From Listeria fleischmannii subsp. fleischmannii LU2006-1 (GTDB lineage: Bacteria > Bacillota > Bacilli > Lactobacillales > Listeriaceae), in assembly GCF_000344175.1 (NCBI RefSeq), contig NZ_ALWW01000020.1:1-46462 (forward strand): a stretch of DNA of 46,462 bases, given 5' to 3'. The translations under genes and the position numbers were made by a program. Numbering within the stretch: the stretch's first letter is position 1; every line of letters starts with the position of its first letter. This document shows, piece by piece, positions 26,180 through 34,430 of this stretch. A model generated the notes under the pieces. It worked only from the letters and a program-made list of their open reading frames with translations, searched no databases and was not told where the DNA came from.

Positions 26180-26942
26180 AAAATTGCCAATCTGTTAAAC
26201 TAGATAATGCATATGTGGGTTGAATTTCCTTTTCTTTCAAAGCTTCTTTTGTCGTAAATCCTGTATGAACGATTAGCGTATCCATGCCGGCTTTAATTCC
26301 TGCTAAAATATCTGTTTCATAATTATCACCGACCATAATCGCTTCCTCGTTCGAGACATTTAGTCGTGCAAGAGCTTGCTCCATAATAACACGCTCAGGT
26401 TTTCCAATAATCAATGGTGAAGATTCACTCGCAACAGCAATCATGGCCGTAATCGAACCATTTCCCGGCAGTAAACCTTGCTCAGTCGGAATGGCCGCAT
26501 CGATATTAGTCGATATAAAACGGGCCCCGGAGCGAATCGCAAGCACCGCTTTTGCCGCCTTCTCATACGTTAAGCTCGTGTCCATGCCCACAACCACAAA
26601 CTGAGGATTTTCTTCTTCCACAAAAAATTCAGCTTCATGAAGTGCTGTCCTAAGCCCTTCTTCCCCGATGAAAAAAACGCTCCGCTCGGTTGATTGCTCT
26701 TTCATAAATGCGGCTGTCGCCTGCGCCGAAGTAAAAACATCCTCTGGTTCAGCAGGAATTCCCATTTTCCGTAAACGCTCACTTACTTGTTCCGGCGTTT
26801 TAGTTGAATTGTTCGTCACAAATAAATGTGGAATCTTTTTTTCATTCAATGTTTTTATAAATGGAATGGCCTCAGGAATTACTTCCCCACCTCGGTACAT
26901 GGTGCCATCTAAATCAATTAAATAGGCTTGATACTTTTTCAA
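26178..26942 (-). CDS. HAD-family phosphatase, NagD/AraL type (YutF)
   Basis: A 254-residue haloacid dehalogenase hydrolase with a C2 cap. The four motifs are visible: LIDLDGTMYRG (nucleophile Asp, about residue 10), LFVTNNSTKTP, the lysine in IIGKPERVIME, and AIMVGDNYETDILAG. The family dephosphorylates sugar phosphates, nucleotides or p-nitrophenyl phosphate. The start is TTG (26942) after AGAAGGG. It follows yutD with a small gap, and yutD overlaps yunD, so the three form one operon ended by a terminator. Confidence 0.92.
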   Translation of the reverse strand: MKKYQAYLIDLDGTMYRGGEVIPEAIPFIKTLNEKKIPHLFVTNNSTKTPEQVSERLRKMGIPAEPEDVFTSAQATAAFMKEQSTERSVFFIGEEGLRTALHEAEFFVEEENPQFVVVGMDTSLTYEKAAKAVLAIRSGARFISTNIDAAIPTEQGLLPGNGSITAMIAVASESSPLIIGKPERVIMEQALARLNVSNEEAIMVGDNYETDILAGIKAGMDTLIVHTGFTTKEALKEKEIQPTYALSSLTDWQF

Positions 26943-26957
26943 ACAAAAAACGCCCTT

Positions 26958-27233
26958 CTATTTTTTAACTTTTTTTAATACAAAATAGGCACAACCAAAA
27001 TTGCAATACTCGTATAAATATTCTTTTAGCGTACTAATTTTATTATCATACGTAGCTTTACGATTTTGATCATCAAAGAAACCTTTTAAACGCAGCTGAT
27101 CATAGCCATAATCGCCAACAATATAATCATAGCGTAATAAAATGTCACTAAAACGCTCGTTTAGCTTTTCTTCATCGAAACATTCTCGGTAGTTGGTAAT
27201 CAGTTCATAATCTTGTTTTTCAATGGTAATCAT
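26958..27233 (-). CDS. yutD: YutD-like protein (DUF1027)
   Basis: A 91-residue protein of the YutD family: DYELITNYRECFDEEKLNER, then DILLRYDYIVGDYGYDQLRLKGF, and a C-terminal CNFGCAYFVLKK with a CxxxC pair. Function is not known. The ATG overlaps the stop of yunD (ATGA), so translation is coupled. The gene is followed by the HAD phosphatase gene in the same direction. Confidence 0.88.
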   Translation of the reverse strand: MITIEKQDYELITNYRECFDEEKLNERFSDILLRYDYIVGDYGYDQLRLKGFFDDQNRKATYDNKISTLKEYLYEYCNFGCAYFVLKKVKK

Positions 27234-28606
27234 TCTTTTTCCTCCCCGTATCGCTTTTTAAGTTGCCAAGTAAAAATATCACGGAGTAGTTCCGGAGTAT
27301 ATACTTCTTTTTGCTTTGCTTGTTTAATTATAGGGAAAAATGGCGCATATACAAACGTATCATGTGTCACAATGCGGTATTTCCTTCTTAAAATAACAGG
27401 TTCCCCGTCCCAAAGCGGCACACCAAACGTTTTATCAAACCCCATTCGTTTCATTAAAACAGCCCCAAATATTTCGCCACGAAAGCCGAACCCTCTTAGC
27501 GGAATATCTTTTAGTTCCTCTTGTTTGCGGATAATTTCTTGGATTAAAACTTCAAGTTCACGACCTGTAAGTGTAACCACAATTAGATTTAGCGGATGCG
27601 GTAAAAGCTGATGAATATCAAATGCCGTTATATCGCCCGCCTCAAGGTCCGTCATATAAATACCTGCGTTTGTTAAAAACGTATCGGCTTTTGTAAAGCT
27701 ACAAGCTGCTTCATAAAAAAAATCTGCAATTTCCGAGTCTCCAAACCAATTATGCGCTAACTTCGTAGGGAGTGCAACTACTTTCTTGGATAGCATATCC
27801 TTACCTTTTTCAAAAAAGCCCGTAATTTGTGCCACTTCATCTTTCGGCGCTTCCAAATCCTGCGTTTTATATACCGTAGCCGTTTTTTCAAGCACTTTAT
27901 TTTGCTCATCAAACGTGAGTGTAACTTGCCCCACGTATTCTCCCCATCTACCACATGCAGCGAGTAACGTTGAACCCACTTTTTTCCCCTCTTCTAAAAG
28001 GTGGTGGGTGTGACTTCCTAAAATTAAATCGATTTCCGGGAAGGTTTCAGCAATTTGTTCATCAAACGGTAATCCCAGATGAGAAAGTAAAATGATGCAA
28101 TCCGTATCTTCATCCAAGAGCGCCAATTGTTTTTTCAAACAAGAAAGTGGCTCCTCCACCCCAAAATCAAGCGATTCATAATATTCACTGAAGGCCGCAG
28201 TTAACCCAATGACCGCGATTTTAACCCCTTCGACAAATTTATAAATAAATGGCTTGGCAAAACGTGTTTGCGTTTTTCTAGCTTTATCGCCGTAAATATT
28301 GGCACATACAACTTCAAAGTTTGCTTCCTCATAAAGTGTCTCTAGTCCCTCATAAGAAAGCGTAGTACCTTCATTGTTTCCTATTGTAACAGCATCATAA
28401 GGTAGCTCATTTAAAAGCGCCACATTCGCTTTTCCGGCACTTCCCTCTGTTAATGGATGAACACGATCTAAAAAATCGCCAATATCAAAAAACAGACTGT
28501 TTTCCGGATTATTTTCTTTTTTATCTTGTAAAAAAAGTTGAATTCTTGGCCAGTTCTCTAAATGGCTATGGACATCATTCGTATGCCAAATTTGAAGTTC
28601 TTTCAT
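27230..28606 (-). CDS. yunD: Bifunctional metallophosphatase/5'-nucleotidase (YunD)
   Basis: A 458-residue protein of the UshA/5'-nucleotidase superfamily. The metallophosphoesterase domain has IWHTNDVHSHLEN, FFDIGDFLDR, TIGNNEGT and LLSHLGLPFD plus GSHTHHLLEEG. The C-terminal nucleotidase domain starts near 290 (FLTNAGIYMTDLEAG; LPHPLNLIVVTLTG). The usual GNHE motif reads GNNEG, an Asn for His at the catalytic histidine position. There is no signal peptide, so it is cytosolic like YunD of Bacillus. It heads the yunD-yutD-HAD operon. Confidence 0.9.
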   Translation of the reverse strand: MKELQIWHTNDVHSHLENWPRIQLFLQDKKENNPENSLFFDIGDFLDRVHPLTEGSAGKANVALLNELPYDAVTIGNNEGTTLSYEGLETLYEEANFEVVCANIYGDKARKTQTRFAKPFIYKFVEGVKIAVIGLTAAFSEYYESLDFGVEEPLSCLKKQLALLDEDTDCIILLSHLGLPFDEQIAETFPEIDLILGSHTHHLLEEGKKVGSTLLAACGRWGEYVGQVTLTFDEQNKVLEKTATVYKTQDLEAPKDEVAQITGFFEKGKDMLSKKVVALPTKLAHNWFGDSEIADFFYEAACSFTKADTFLTNAGIYMTDLEAGDITAFDIHQLLPHPLNLIVVTLTGRELEVLIQEIIRKQEELKDIPLRGFGFRGEIFGAVLMKRMGFDKTFGVPLWDGEPVILRRKYRIVTHDTFVYAPFFPIIKQAKQKEVYTPELLRDIFTWQLKKRYGEEKE

Positions 28607-28745
28607 TGCTACATCCCCTATAGTTTTCTCCTTCTATTGTAGCCTAAAATTAATTTTTTGACACGCAACACCGCTTCAAACCTTTTCATTTTATTCTTTT
28701 TGGCGTATGATAAAAAGATGATTAAACGAAGAAAGAAGTGAATCT

Positions 28746-29582
28746 ATGGATACGCAAACGATGATGATACTCCTTATCGCCATTTTTGCTGGTATACTAG
28801 GCTCCATATTAGGGCTTGGGGGCGGAATTATCATCACACCCGCCTTAACACTTATTTTTGGCATCGACATTCAATATGCCATTGGCGCAAGCATTATTTC
28901 CGTTATCGCAACAAGTAGCGGCTCAGCTATCGCTTACATAAAAGATCATATCACGAACTTACGCGTAGGTATGTTTTTAGAAATCGCAACAACACTCGGC
29001 GCCATAACAGGGGCTTTTGTTGGCGGACTCCTTTCAGCCACCGCGCTTTATATTATTTTCGGTCTACTCCTCCTATATTCCAGCTATAATATGCTTAAAA
29101 AAGTAGGTTCCGAGTTTCCCGTAAACGTAGAAAAAGATCCTATCGCTACCAAATTGAAACTCCACGACAGTTATTATGACAAAGCTTTACGAAAAGAAGT
29201 CCATTATAATGTCACAAATGTCAAAGCAGGATTCGGAGTTATGTATGGCGCAGGTGTCGCAAGTGGCTTACTTGGAATCGGCAGTGGCGCCTTCAAAGTG
29301 ATGGCTTTAGATGTATTTATGAAAATGCCGCTAAAAGTTTCAAGTGCAACGAGTAACCTCATGATGGGCGTAACCGCAGCGGCGAGTGCAACAGTTTACT
29401 TATTTAAGGGTGACATTGATCCAACTATTGCAGCCCCAGTGGCCATTGGCGTTTTAATTGGCGCAACAATTGGAACACGAGTCATGCAGCGTTTAAAAAG
29501 CAAAGTGATTCGACTCGTTTTTATCCCTGTACTTCTTTATGTGTCTATTCAAATGATTCTTGAAGGATTGGGGTGGATTTAG
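28746..29582 (+). CDS. yunE: TauE/SafE (TSUP) family membrane transporter (YunE)
   Basis: A 278-residue membrane protein with about eight helices. The duplicated TSUP core is visible as GILGSILGLGGGIIITPALTLIFG in the first half and GVASGLLGIGSGAFKVMAL in the second. Members move sulfite, sulfoacetate or related organic anions. Position and partner fit YunE of Bacillus. GAAGTG precedes the ATG. The DUF1634 gene starts immediately after its stop, so the two are likely one unit. Confidence 0.9.
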   Translation: MDTQTMMILLIAIFAGILGSILGLGGGIIITPALTLIFGIDIQYAIGASIISVIATSSGSAIAYIKDHITNLRVGMFLEIATTLGAITGAFVGGLLSATALYIIFGLLLLYSSYNMLKKVGSEFPVNVEKDPIATKLKLHDSYYDKALRKEVHYNVTNVKAGFGVMYGAGVASGLLGIGSGAFKVMALDVFMKMPLKVSSATSNLMMGVTAAASATVYLFKGDIDPTIAAPVAIGVLIGATIGTRVMQRLKSKVIRLVFIPVLLYVSIQMILEGLGWI

Positions 29583-29954
29583 ATGACTCAGGATAAACAA
29601 AAAGAGGAAGAAATGTATCAGGTGGAGCTTATTGTTGGTGGGCTTCTTCGTATTGGCGTTTTACTCAGCGCTGGTATTATTGTTTTAGGCCTTGCGCTTT
29701 ATTTATTTACTGGTGAGAGCGGCTACAGCGGCGCGACTTATCCGACTTCTTTTTCAACAATCTTTTCTGGGCTAGTTGACTTAAAACCATTTGCCATTAT
29801 TATGTTTGGCTTACTATGTCTCATTTTTACGCCCGTTTTTCGTGTTGTCGTCTCCCTGTTTACTTTTTTAAAAGAGAAGGATTATTTATATGTAGGTATT
29901 ACAGGTATTGTCCTATTTATTTTATTGATAAGCTTTTTAATTGGTAAAGGATAA
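29583..29954 (+). CDS. DUF1634 membrane protein
   Basis: A 123-residue protein with three membrane helices (about 18-40, 68-88, 100-121) and a short charged N terminus, matching the DUF1634 group that is commonly encoded next to TauE/SafE transporters. It probably acts with the transporter upstream. A second in-frame ATG eleven codons in has its own AGAGGAAG site, so the start may be slightly shorter. Confidence 0.83.
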   Translation: MTQDKQKEEEMYQVELIVGGLLRIGVLLSAGIIVLGLALYLFTGESGYSGATYPTSFSTIFSGLVDLKPFAIIMFGLLCLIFTPVFRVVVSLFTFLKEKDYLYVGITGIVLFILLISFLIGKG

Positions 29955-29996
29955 AAAAAACAGAGATTTCCTATTAACTGGAAATCTCGTTTTTAA
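29955..29996. terminator. Bidirectional terminator
   Basis: GAGATTTCC (29964-29972) and GGAAATCTC (29981-29989) form a 9-bp perfect stem. A/T-runs flank it on both sides. Confidence 0.9.
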
Positions 29997-30629
29997 TTAT
30001 AGACCAAAAGCTTCATAAATATTTTTGAAAAATACATCCTCATTTACAATTTGCCACTTTTCTTTATCGTCTGGATTTTGTTTTAATTCAAGTTTAACAG
30101 TGACAGCTTTTTCTTCAGCAGGGCTTTCTAGATACATGGTTTCGAGTCCTTTATAACTCACTTCGTTAATCATTGCATCTAATTCCGCTTCCGAACTATC
30201 TGCTTTCACTTTACTTTCTGTTTCTGCAATCAATTTATTTATCTGGTTATCTACAGACTCATCGTCCGTATCTAAGCCCTTTACTCCAATTTCTAGTGTT
30301 GCGGCTTCTTTACTTTCATTTTCTACTTTAATTGTGTAAGAACTAACTTTTTTCAAATGTTTTTGAACCTTTTGCTGAAAACTTTCTAAGTCAGACTTTG
30401 ATTTTTCTGGAAATTGGTTTTGAATTGAGGTTACAAATGTATTTTGGTTTTCCTTTATCATACTTGTATCATCAATCCCGAAAATGGCTTTTAATTCAGG
30501 TGTAGATTCCTCATAAATGTAGCTTTGTATGAGCGCCTCCCCAGCTTGTTTCGCATCTTCCGGTTGTTTGCAGCCGGCAAGCATAAGGAAAATAACGCCA
30601 AAAATTACTAAAAAGAAAGATTTCTTCAT
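29997..30629 (-). CDS. Lipoprotein of unknown function (DUF5105-like)
   Basis: A 210-residue lipoprotein: a basic, hydrophobic signal peptide ending in the lipobox LAGC (Cys about 19), then an alpha/beta domain. Its last part (VTVKLELKQNPDDKEKWQIV) resembles the DUF5105/DUF4878-type fold of Listeria and Bacillus lipoproteins. GGAG precedes the start. The gene comes 9 bases after the end of the secreted low-complexity protein gene on the same strand, so they form one operon. Function unknown. Confidence 0.82.
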   Translation of the reverse strand: MKKSFFLVIFGVIFLMLAGCKQPEDAKQAGEALIQSYIYEESTPELKAIFGIDDTSMIKENQNTFVTSIQNQFPEKSKSDLESFQQKVQKHLKKVSSYTIKVENESKEAATLEIGVKGLDTDDESVDNQINKLIAETESKVKADSSEAELDAMINEVSYKGLETMYLESPAEEKAVTVKLELKQNPDDKEKWQIVNEDVFFKNIYEAFGL

Positions 30630-30638
30630 TTTATTCTC

Positions 30639-31235
30639 CTAACGATGGCTTTGATTATAGTTTTTCTTTTCTTCAATAATACGTTGACGTTCCGCATCGG
30701 AAAGATTAGGATCACTTAGTTTATTCCCATATTCTCGGTTTTTCTCTCCAATTTCCCTTCCGCTTTGGCTCGCCCCGGTTGTGACATCCGGCTGGCTACT
30801 TTGTTGCTCTTTTTGTTCACTTGTTTCTGAATTCGGTGTTGCCTTTTGCGTATTATTTTTTTGCGTTCCGGAATCACTGGATTGGCTAGATTGGTTCGGC
30901 TCACTGTTAGAAGCTGCTCTTTGAGATTGCTCAGCTTGTTCAGCCGCTTTTTGTTGTCGTATTTTTTCTTCTTGTTGCTTTTTCAGGGCCGCTGCTTTTT
31001 GAGCCGCTACTTTCTTATCTTCTATTTTTTTCTCTTCCACTTTTTTATCATGCGTTGTATCCACTTTTACTTTTACTTTTGCCCGTATATGAGCAATTTT
31101 TTTCTGAATAGCATTCGCTTGAATTTTATTAAAAGCAGATGGCGCACTAGCTTGTGCAGATGGTTGGAATAAGATGGTTAGTATCACCAAGAGGCAAATC
31201 GTGCAAACTGTCTTGACATATTTTTTTCGAAGCAT
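30639..31235 (-). CDS. Secreted low-complexity coiled-coil protein
   Basis: A 198-residue protein with a Sec signal peptide (basic start, helix about 8-25, cleavage near AQASA). A Lys/Ala/Gln-rich coiled-coil region (about 45-105) and a Ser/Gln/Asn/Thr-rich disordered region (about 105-160) follow. The C terminus has a short conserved-looking helix (LSDAERQRIIEEKKNY). AAAAAGGAG stands before the start. No domain is recognised; a wall-associated or matrix role is a guess. It is transcribed with the lipoprotein downstream. Confidence 0.75.
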   Translation of the reverse strand: MLRKKYVKTVCTICLLVILTILFQPSAQASAPSAFNKIQANAIQKKIAHIRAKVKVKVDTTHDKKVEEKKIEDKKVAAQKAAALKKQQEEKIRQQKAAEQAEQSQRAASNSEPNQSSQSSDSGTQKNNTQKATPNSETSEQKEQQSSQPDVTTGASQSGREIGEKNREYGNKLSDPNLSDAERQRIIEEKKNYNQSHR

Positions 31236-31261
31236 GCTCCTACTCTCCTTTTTATATCATA

Positions 31262-31290
31262 CAAAAGGAGCCCGATAAAACGGGACTCCA
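31262..31290 (-). terminator. Terminator after the YusW-like gene
   Basis: On the minus strand GGAGTCCCG-TTTTAT-CGGGCTCC has one bulged T and ends in TTTT. Confidence 0.8.
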
Positions 31291-31295
31291 ATTAA

Positions 31296-32099
31296 TTATT
31301 TAACTTTAAATTCGATTTTCGCACCATTTGTATGTTTTACTTCATACTCAAACTTTTTAAAATCTTTACCTAAGTTTAATTTAGAGGTTACATGGTTAAT
31401 GATTTGTGTTTTATTTTTATTTTGGAAATCAAAACCATTAAAGATTTTTTCGATTGCAACTTGTGCATCTTTTCCTTTTAATTTTTGACCAGTAAATTCA
31501 TTTTTAAATTCTGCCTCTACTCTACCATTACTTTTCACTTCATAATCAATTTCTACATCTTGCTTTTTATATTCAATTTCAACTTCTAAATCTTTAATTT
31601 TAAGTGCTGCAGAAGAAACAGCTGTATCATCACCTGGTGTTGGCGTTGGTGTTGGTGTTGGCGTTGGTGTCACTGAACCATTTGAATAAGTACCAAAGTT
31701 AACTTGAGTAGTCCATGCGTTAGAAATATAGATAACTTTAAGCCCTACTGTTTGATTTTTGGCGATTGAAGTTAAGATACCTTTTAATTGATTCGCATAA
31801 CTTACATATCCTGCATTTGTTGCAATTACCTTAGCTTGTGCTTTTGTATAACCTGCTTTTTCCCAAGTAGTCGCTAGTTTCAGTTGATTGTAAGCCTTTG
31901 TTACGTTTGCAGTTGTAAGCTTAACCCCAGTTACTTTTTCTACATCAGCTTTACTAAATTCAACAATTTTCTTATACGCGTCTTGATAGACAATGTCCCC
32001 CGTCGTAGTTGCTGCCTCAGATACGGTTGGAGCAAGAGTTGCTACACCTATCGTTAAGGCTAATCCTGTGATTGCTGTTGCTTTTACAAATTTGTTCAT
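31296..32099 (-). CDS. Secreted YusW-like protein with Thr-Pro linker
   Basis: A 267-residue exported protein. The signal peptide ends near VSEAATTT (about 30). Residues 31-140 form an uncharacterised alpha-helical domain. A (Thr-Pro)6 linker follows at about 148-160, then a YusW-like beta domain (LEVEIEYKKQDVEIDYEV; FEYEVKHTNGAKIEFKVK). There is no wall anchor, so it is likely released or held by binding. GGAG lies 10 bases before the ATG. The promoter overlaps a perfect 9-bp dyad, so tight control is likely. Confidence 0.82.
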   Translation of the reverse strand: MNKFVKATAITGLALTIGVATLAPTVSEAATTTGDIVYQDAYKKIVEFSKADVEKVTGVKLTTANVTKAYNQLKLATTWEKAGYTKAQAKVIATNAGYVSYANQLKGILTSIAKNQTVGLKVIYISNAWTTQVNFGTYSNGSVTPTPTPTPTPTPGDDTAVSSAALKIKDLEVEIEYKKQDVEIDYEVKSNGRVEAEFKNEFTGQKLKGKDAQVAIEKIFNGFDFQNKNKTQIINHVTSKLNLGKDFKKFEYEVKHTNGAKIEFKVK

Positions 32100-32144
32100 C
32101 TTTTCATTTCTCCTTTGTCCTATAAATTTTGTAGTATTGTTTTA

Positions 32145-32191
32145 TTTATACTAGCTAACCTTAGTATAAACACAGCTCGTTTATTCGTCAA
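32145..32191 (-). promoter_or_regulatory. Promoter of the YusW-like gene overlapped by a dyad operator
   Basis: On the minus strand TTGACG (32186-32191), 17 bases, TATACT (32163-32168). The perfect dyad TTTATACTA-N8-TAGTATAAA (32145-32170) covers the -10 and the start point, and CTAA-GG-TTAG is nested inside. This is the geometry of a repressor site; the divergent PadR protein is the natural candidate (inference). Confidence 0.75.
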
Positions 32192-32198
32192 GCTTTTT

Positions 32199-32219
32199 CT
32201 ACTATTTTTTTTATAGTAG
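32199..32219. repeat. A/T-rich inverted repeat between divergent promoters
   Basis: CTACTAT-TTTTTTT-ATAGTAG is a perfect 7-bp repeat around seven Ts, placed midway between the two divergent promoters. It may be a bend or a further protein site. Confidence 0.6.
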
Positions 32220-32222
32220 TGA

Positions 32223-32281
32223 ATATTAGATTGTGTTAAACCCTTGTAAATGCTATACTTAGAGATATTCACAACTAATAT
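32223..32281 (+). promoter_or_regulatory. Promoter of the PadR operon flanked by an inverted repeat
   Basis: TTGTGT (32231-32236), 17 bases, TATACT (32254-32259), with TG before the -10. It is flanked by ATATTAG-a-TTGTG (32223-32235) and CACAACTAATAT (32270-32281), a 12-bp inverted repeat with one extra base. Autoregulation by looping or dimer binding is suggested. Confidence 0.7.
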
Positions 32282-32315
32282 AAAAAAGTGAATAGTGAAT
32301 GTAGGAGGAAAGAAA

Positions 32316-32645
32316 ATGCGCTCATCCGCACAATTTAAAAAAGGTGTTCTTGATATCTGTGTCCTCTATCTATTACAAAAAAAAGATCGTTATGGATATG
32401 ATCTGACACAGCAAGTAAATAGTTACATACCGATTACAGAAGGAGCCCTTTACCCATCTTTAAGACGTCTTGTAAAAGATGGTTATTGTTCTACTTATCT
32501 GCAAGAATCACCAAACGGCCCATCACGAAAATACTATCATATTACAAATACAGGACGAGTTTATCTTGCGGACATGCTCACGGAATGGGATGAGTTCGTT
32601 GCAAGTTTCAATCAACTAAGGAAGGAAGCTGATTTAGATGACTAA
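32316..32645 (+). CDS. PadR-family transcriptional regulator
   Basis: A 109-residue winged-helix protein of the PadR family: FKKGVLDICVLYLLQKKDRYGYDLTQQV, then ITEGALYPSLRRLVKDGY (recognition helix and wing) and a C-terminal dimer helix. I chose the ATG at 32316 because GTAGGAGG lies 6 bases upstream. The DUF1700 gene overlaps its end by 8 bases. PadR proteins of this size repress adjacent membrane-stress or efflux genes. Its own promoter and the divergent one carry inverted repeats. Confidence 0.92.
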   Translation: MRSSAQFKKGVLDICVLYLLQKKDRYGYDLTQQVNSYIPITEGALYPSLRRLVKDGYCSTYLQESPNGPSRKYYHITNTGRVYLADMLTEWDEFVASFNQLRKEADLDD

Positions 32646-33120
32646 ATATCAATTCCTTAAAGAATTAGACAAAGCGTTTTCCGGCTTACCTAAAGAAGAA
32701 AAAGAAGAGCTCATCCAATACTATAAAGAATACTTGGACAATGCTCGTTTAGAAGGAAAGACAGAAAAAGAAGTCTTAAATGAACTTGGAAAACCAAATC
32801 AAATTGCAGAAGCCTATTTAGAAGCAAACAGTGACATTCCACTGGAACAAAAAGCATATGAACAACTTGCTTTGAAAGGTTTTTGGAAGCGATTCGTTAT
32901 TTCAGCTTTTTTTATAATCGGCTTTGTACTTCTTGGAATCATTTGCTTAGTTAGCATAGCAAGCCTTTTCTTACTGGTCTTAGACATGGTCTTCTTCCGG
33001 CAAGTTTTGGTCTTTCAAATCTTCGTCTTATTGTTTTCAATTGGTGTGATCTACATGTCCATCATTGGCATTAAACAATTAAGACATATTTACACAACAA
33101 GAAAAGGGCGGTTCTTATGA
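32638..33120 (+). CDS. DUF1700 membrane protein
   Basis: A 160-residue protein with an acidic helical N terminus typical of DUF1700 (FLKELDKAFSGLPKEEKEEL and a YKEYLDN/NELGKPNQIAEAYL pair, about 1-60), then two or three membrane helices (about 87-150). It overlaps padR and shares ATGA with the next gene, so the three are translated together. PadR plus DUF1700 plus DUF4097 is a recurrent Firmicute module, probably for envelope-stress sensing. Its biochemical role is not known. Confidence 0.88.
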   Translation: MTKYQFLKELDKAFSGLPKEEKEELIQYYKEYLDNARLEGKTEKEVLNELGKPNQIAEAYLEANSDIPLEQKAYEQLALKGFWKRFVISAFFIIGFVLLGIICLVSIASLFLLVLDMVFFRQVLVFQIFVLLFSIGVIYMSIIGIKQLRHIYTTRKGRFL

Positions 33121-34202
33121 AAAAACATATTTGGGTCAGTAGTATTTTTTTAATTATCGGAGGCGTTGGCATTTTATTTTGCCTGCTCACACAAAATTAT
33201 CAGGACGAAGGAAAAAGATATTCAAAAAAATGGGCATTTTCAAATGAAGAATTTAAAAATTTGAATTTAACGAGTGAAAAAATGATGGCCATTACAATCG
33301 AAAAGGCCAATGTCAATACACCAACTGTTCAAGTTTCAGGGCACCTATCTCATAGAGAAATCATGGATTTAAAACCATCTACAACAAAAGATACCACCAA
33401 AATCAAGATTGGCACTTTTAGAACATGGTTAGAAGAATGGCACTTGCCTTCGTACGGAATGCAAAAAATGAATATTAAAGTCCCTAAAGACTATTCATTC
33501 AACCAACTTTCCGCAATTTTAAAAGATGGTAACTTTCATATCAATCATTTAACCGGACAGAAACTTTTGGTTACATTAAAAGATGGCGACTTTGTTGGCG
33601 AAAAAAGTAATTTTTCAAATACAAATGTGAAAACAGATTCTGCTGAAGCAGATTTAACGAACTGGAATGGTAAAATCACGTTACAATCAGATTCTGGAAA
33701 TCAAATTGTAAAAGATTCAACTGGTGACTTCACGTTAAATAATCGTTCTGGAATGTCTCAAGTCCATCGTCAAAAAGCCACTTCTGGTGAAATTACAAAT
33801 GCTTCAGGGAAAGTCATTACTACACGCGTAAAAGCAGACCATTTGACCATTAATTCTAAAAACGGAACAGACATCATCGAGCAGATGGAAGGCAAATTAT
33901 TCCTTTCTTCTTTAAGCGGAAAAAGTGTTTTACGTGACAACCGCGGCGAACAAAATATTGAAAGTAAAAGCGGCGATATCATTGTAGTAGAAACCGCTGT
34001 TAATGGAAAAATGAATGTGCGAAGTGAAACAGGACTTATAAAAATGACTCTCTCAAAAGGCTATCATAATAAGCAATTCCAAATTATTGCCCCTCACGGC
34101 CAAGTAACCTCTGACTTTTTATGGCAAAATCACGCCATTAAATCTGCCGTTAAAATTCAAACTACAGATGGTGTAGTAAAGGTACTCGAAGGGGATGCAT
34201 AA
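33117..34202 (+). CDS. DUF4097 beta-helical membrane-anchored protein
   Basis: A 361-residue protein with one N-terminal membrane anchor (about 7-25) and a long outside part made of repeated short beta rungs (LKDGNFHINHLTGQ, LSGKSVLRDNRGEQNIESKSGD). This is the DUF4097 putative-adhesin beta-helix. It is the last gene of the PadR operon and ends in a mirrored repeat that supplies the terminator. Sensing or scaffolding at the membrane is inferred from the family. Confidence 0.87.
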   Translation: MKKHIWVSSIFLIIGGVGILFCLLTQNYQDEGKRYSKKWAFSNEEFKNLNLTSEKMMAITIEKANVNTPTVQVSGHLSHREIMDLKPSTTKDTTKIKIGTFRTWLEEWHLPSYGMQKMNIKVPKDYSFNQLSAILKDGNFHINHLTGQKLLVTLKDGDFVGEKSNFSNTNVKTDSAEADLTNWNGKITLQSDSGNQIVKDSTGDFTLNNRSGMSQVHRQKATSGEITNASGKVITTRVKADHLTINSKNGTDIIEQMEGKLFLSSLSGKSVLRDNRGEQNIESKSGDIIVVETAVNGKMNVRSETGLIKMTLSKGYHNKQFQIIAPHGQVTSDFLWQNHAIKSAVKIQTTDGVVKVLEGDA

Positions 34203-34430
34203 AAAAAGAAGTAGCGGTAGCTACTTCTCAGCTTGTAGAAAAACTCAAAGCTTTCGCAAAACAAAACGCTCCTCGCCAAAATCAGACTGCTGACAAATGG
34301 TGAGATTCTAGGCAGTGCCGAGTACCGGAGTGGAGCGTACTTGAGTACGTGAACACCGGAACGGAGGTACTAACGACGAAGATTGCCGTTTGTCAGCAGT
34401 CTGAGAAGTAGCGGCGGCTACTTCTTTTTT
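34201..34430. repeat. Mirrored intergenic element with two outward terminators
   Basis: About 230 bases between convergent genes. Each end is a hairpin: AGAAGTAGC-GGTA-GCTACTTCT (34207-34228) and AGAAGTAGC-GGCG-GCTACTTCT (34404-34425). The right one runs into TTTTTT on plus, the left one into seven Ts on minus, so each terminates transcription leaving the element. Inside, CAGACTGCTGACAAA pairs with TTTGTCAGCAGTCTG, and GTACCGGAG..GCGTACTTGAGTACGT..CCGG forms the core. I recall similar core sequence as a dispersed intergenic repeat in Listeria genomes. No coding frame. Confidence 0.8.
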
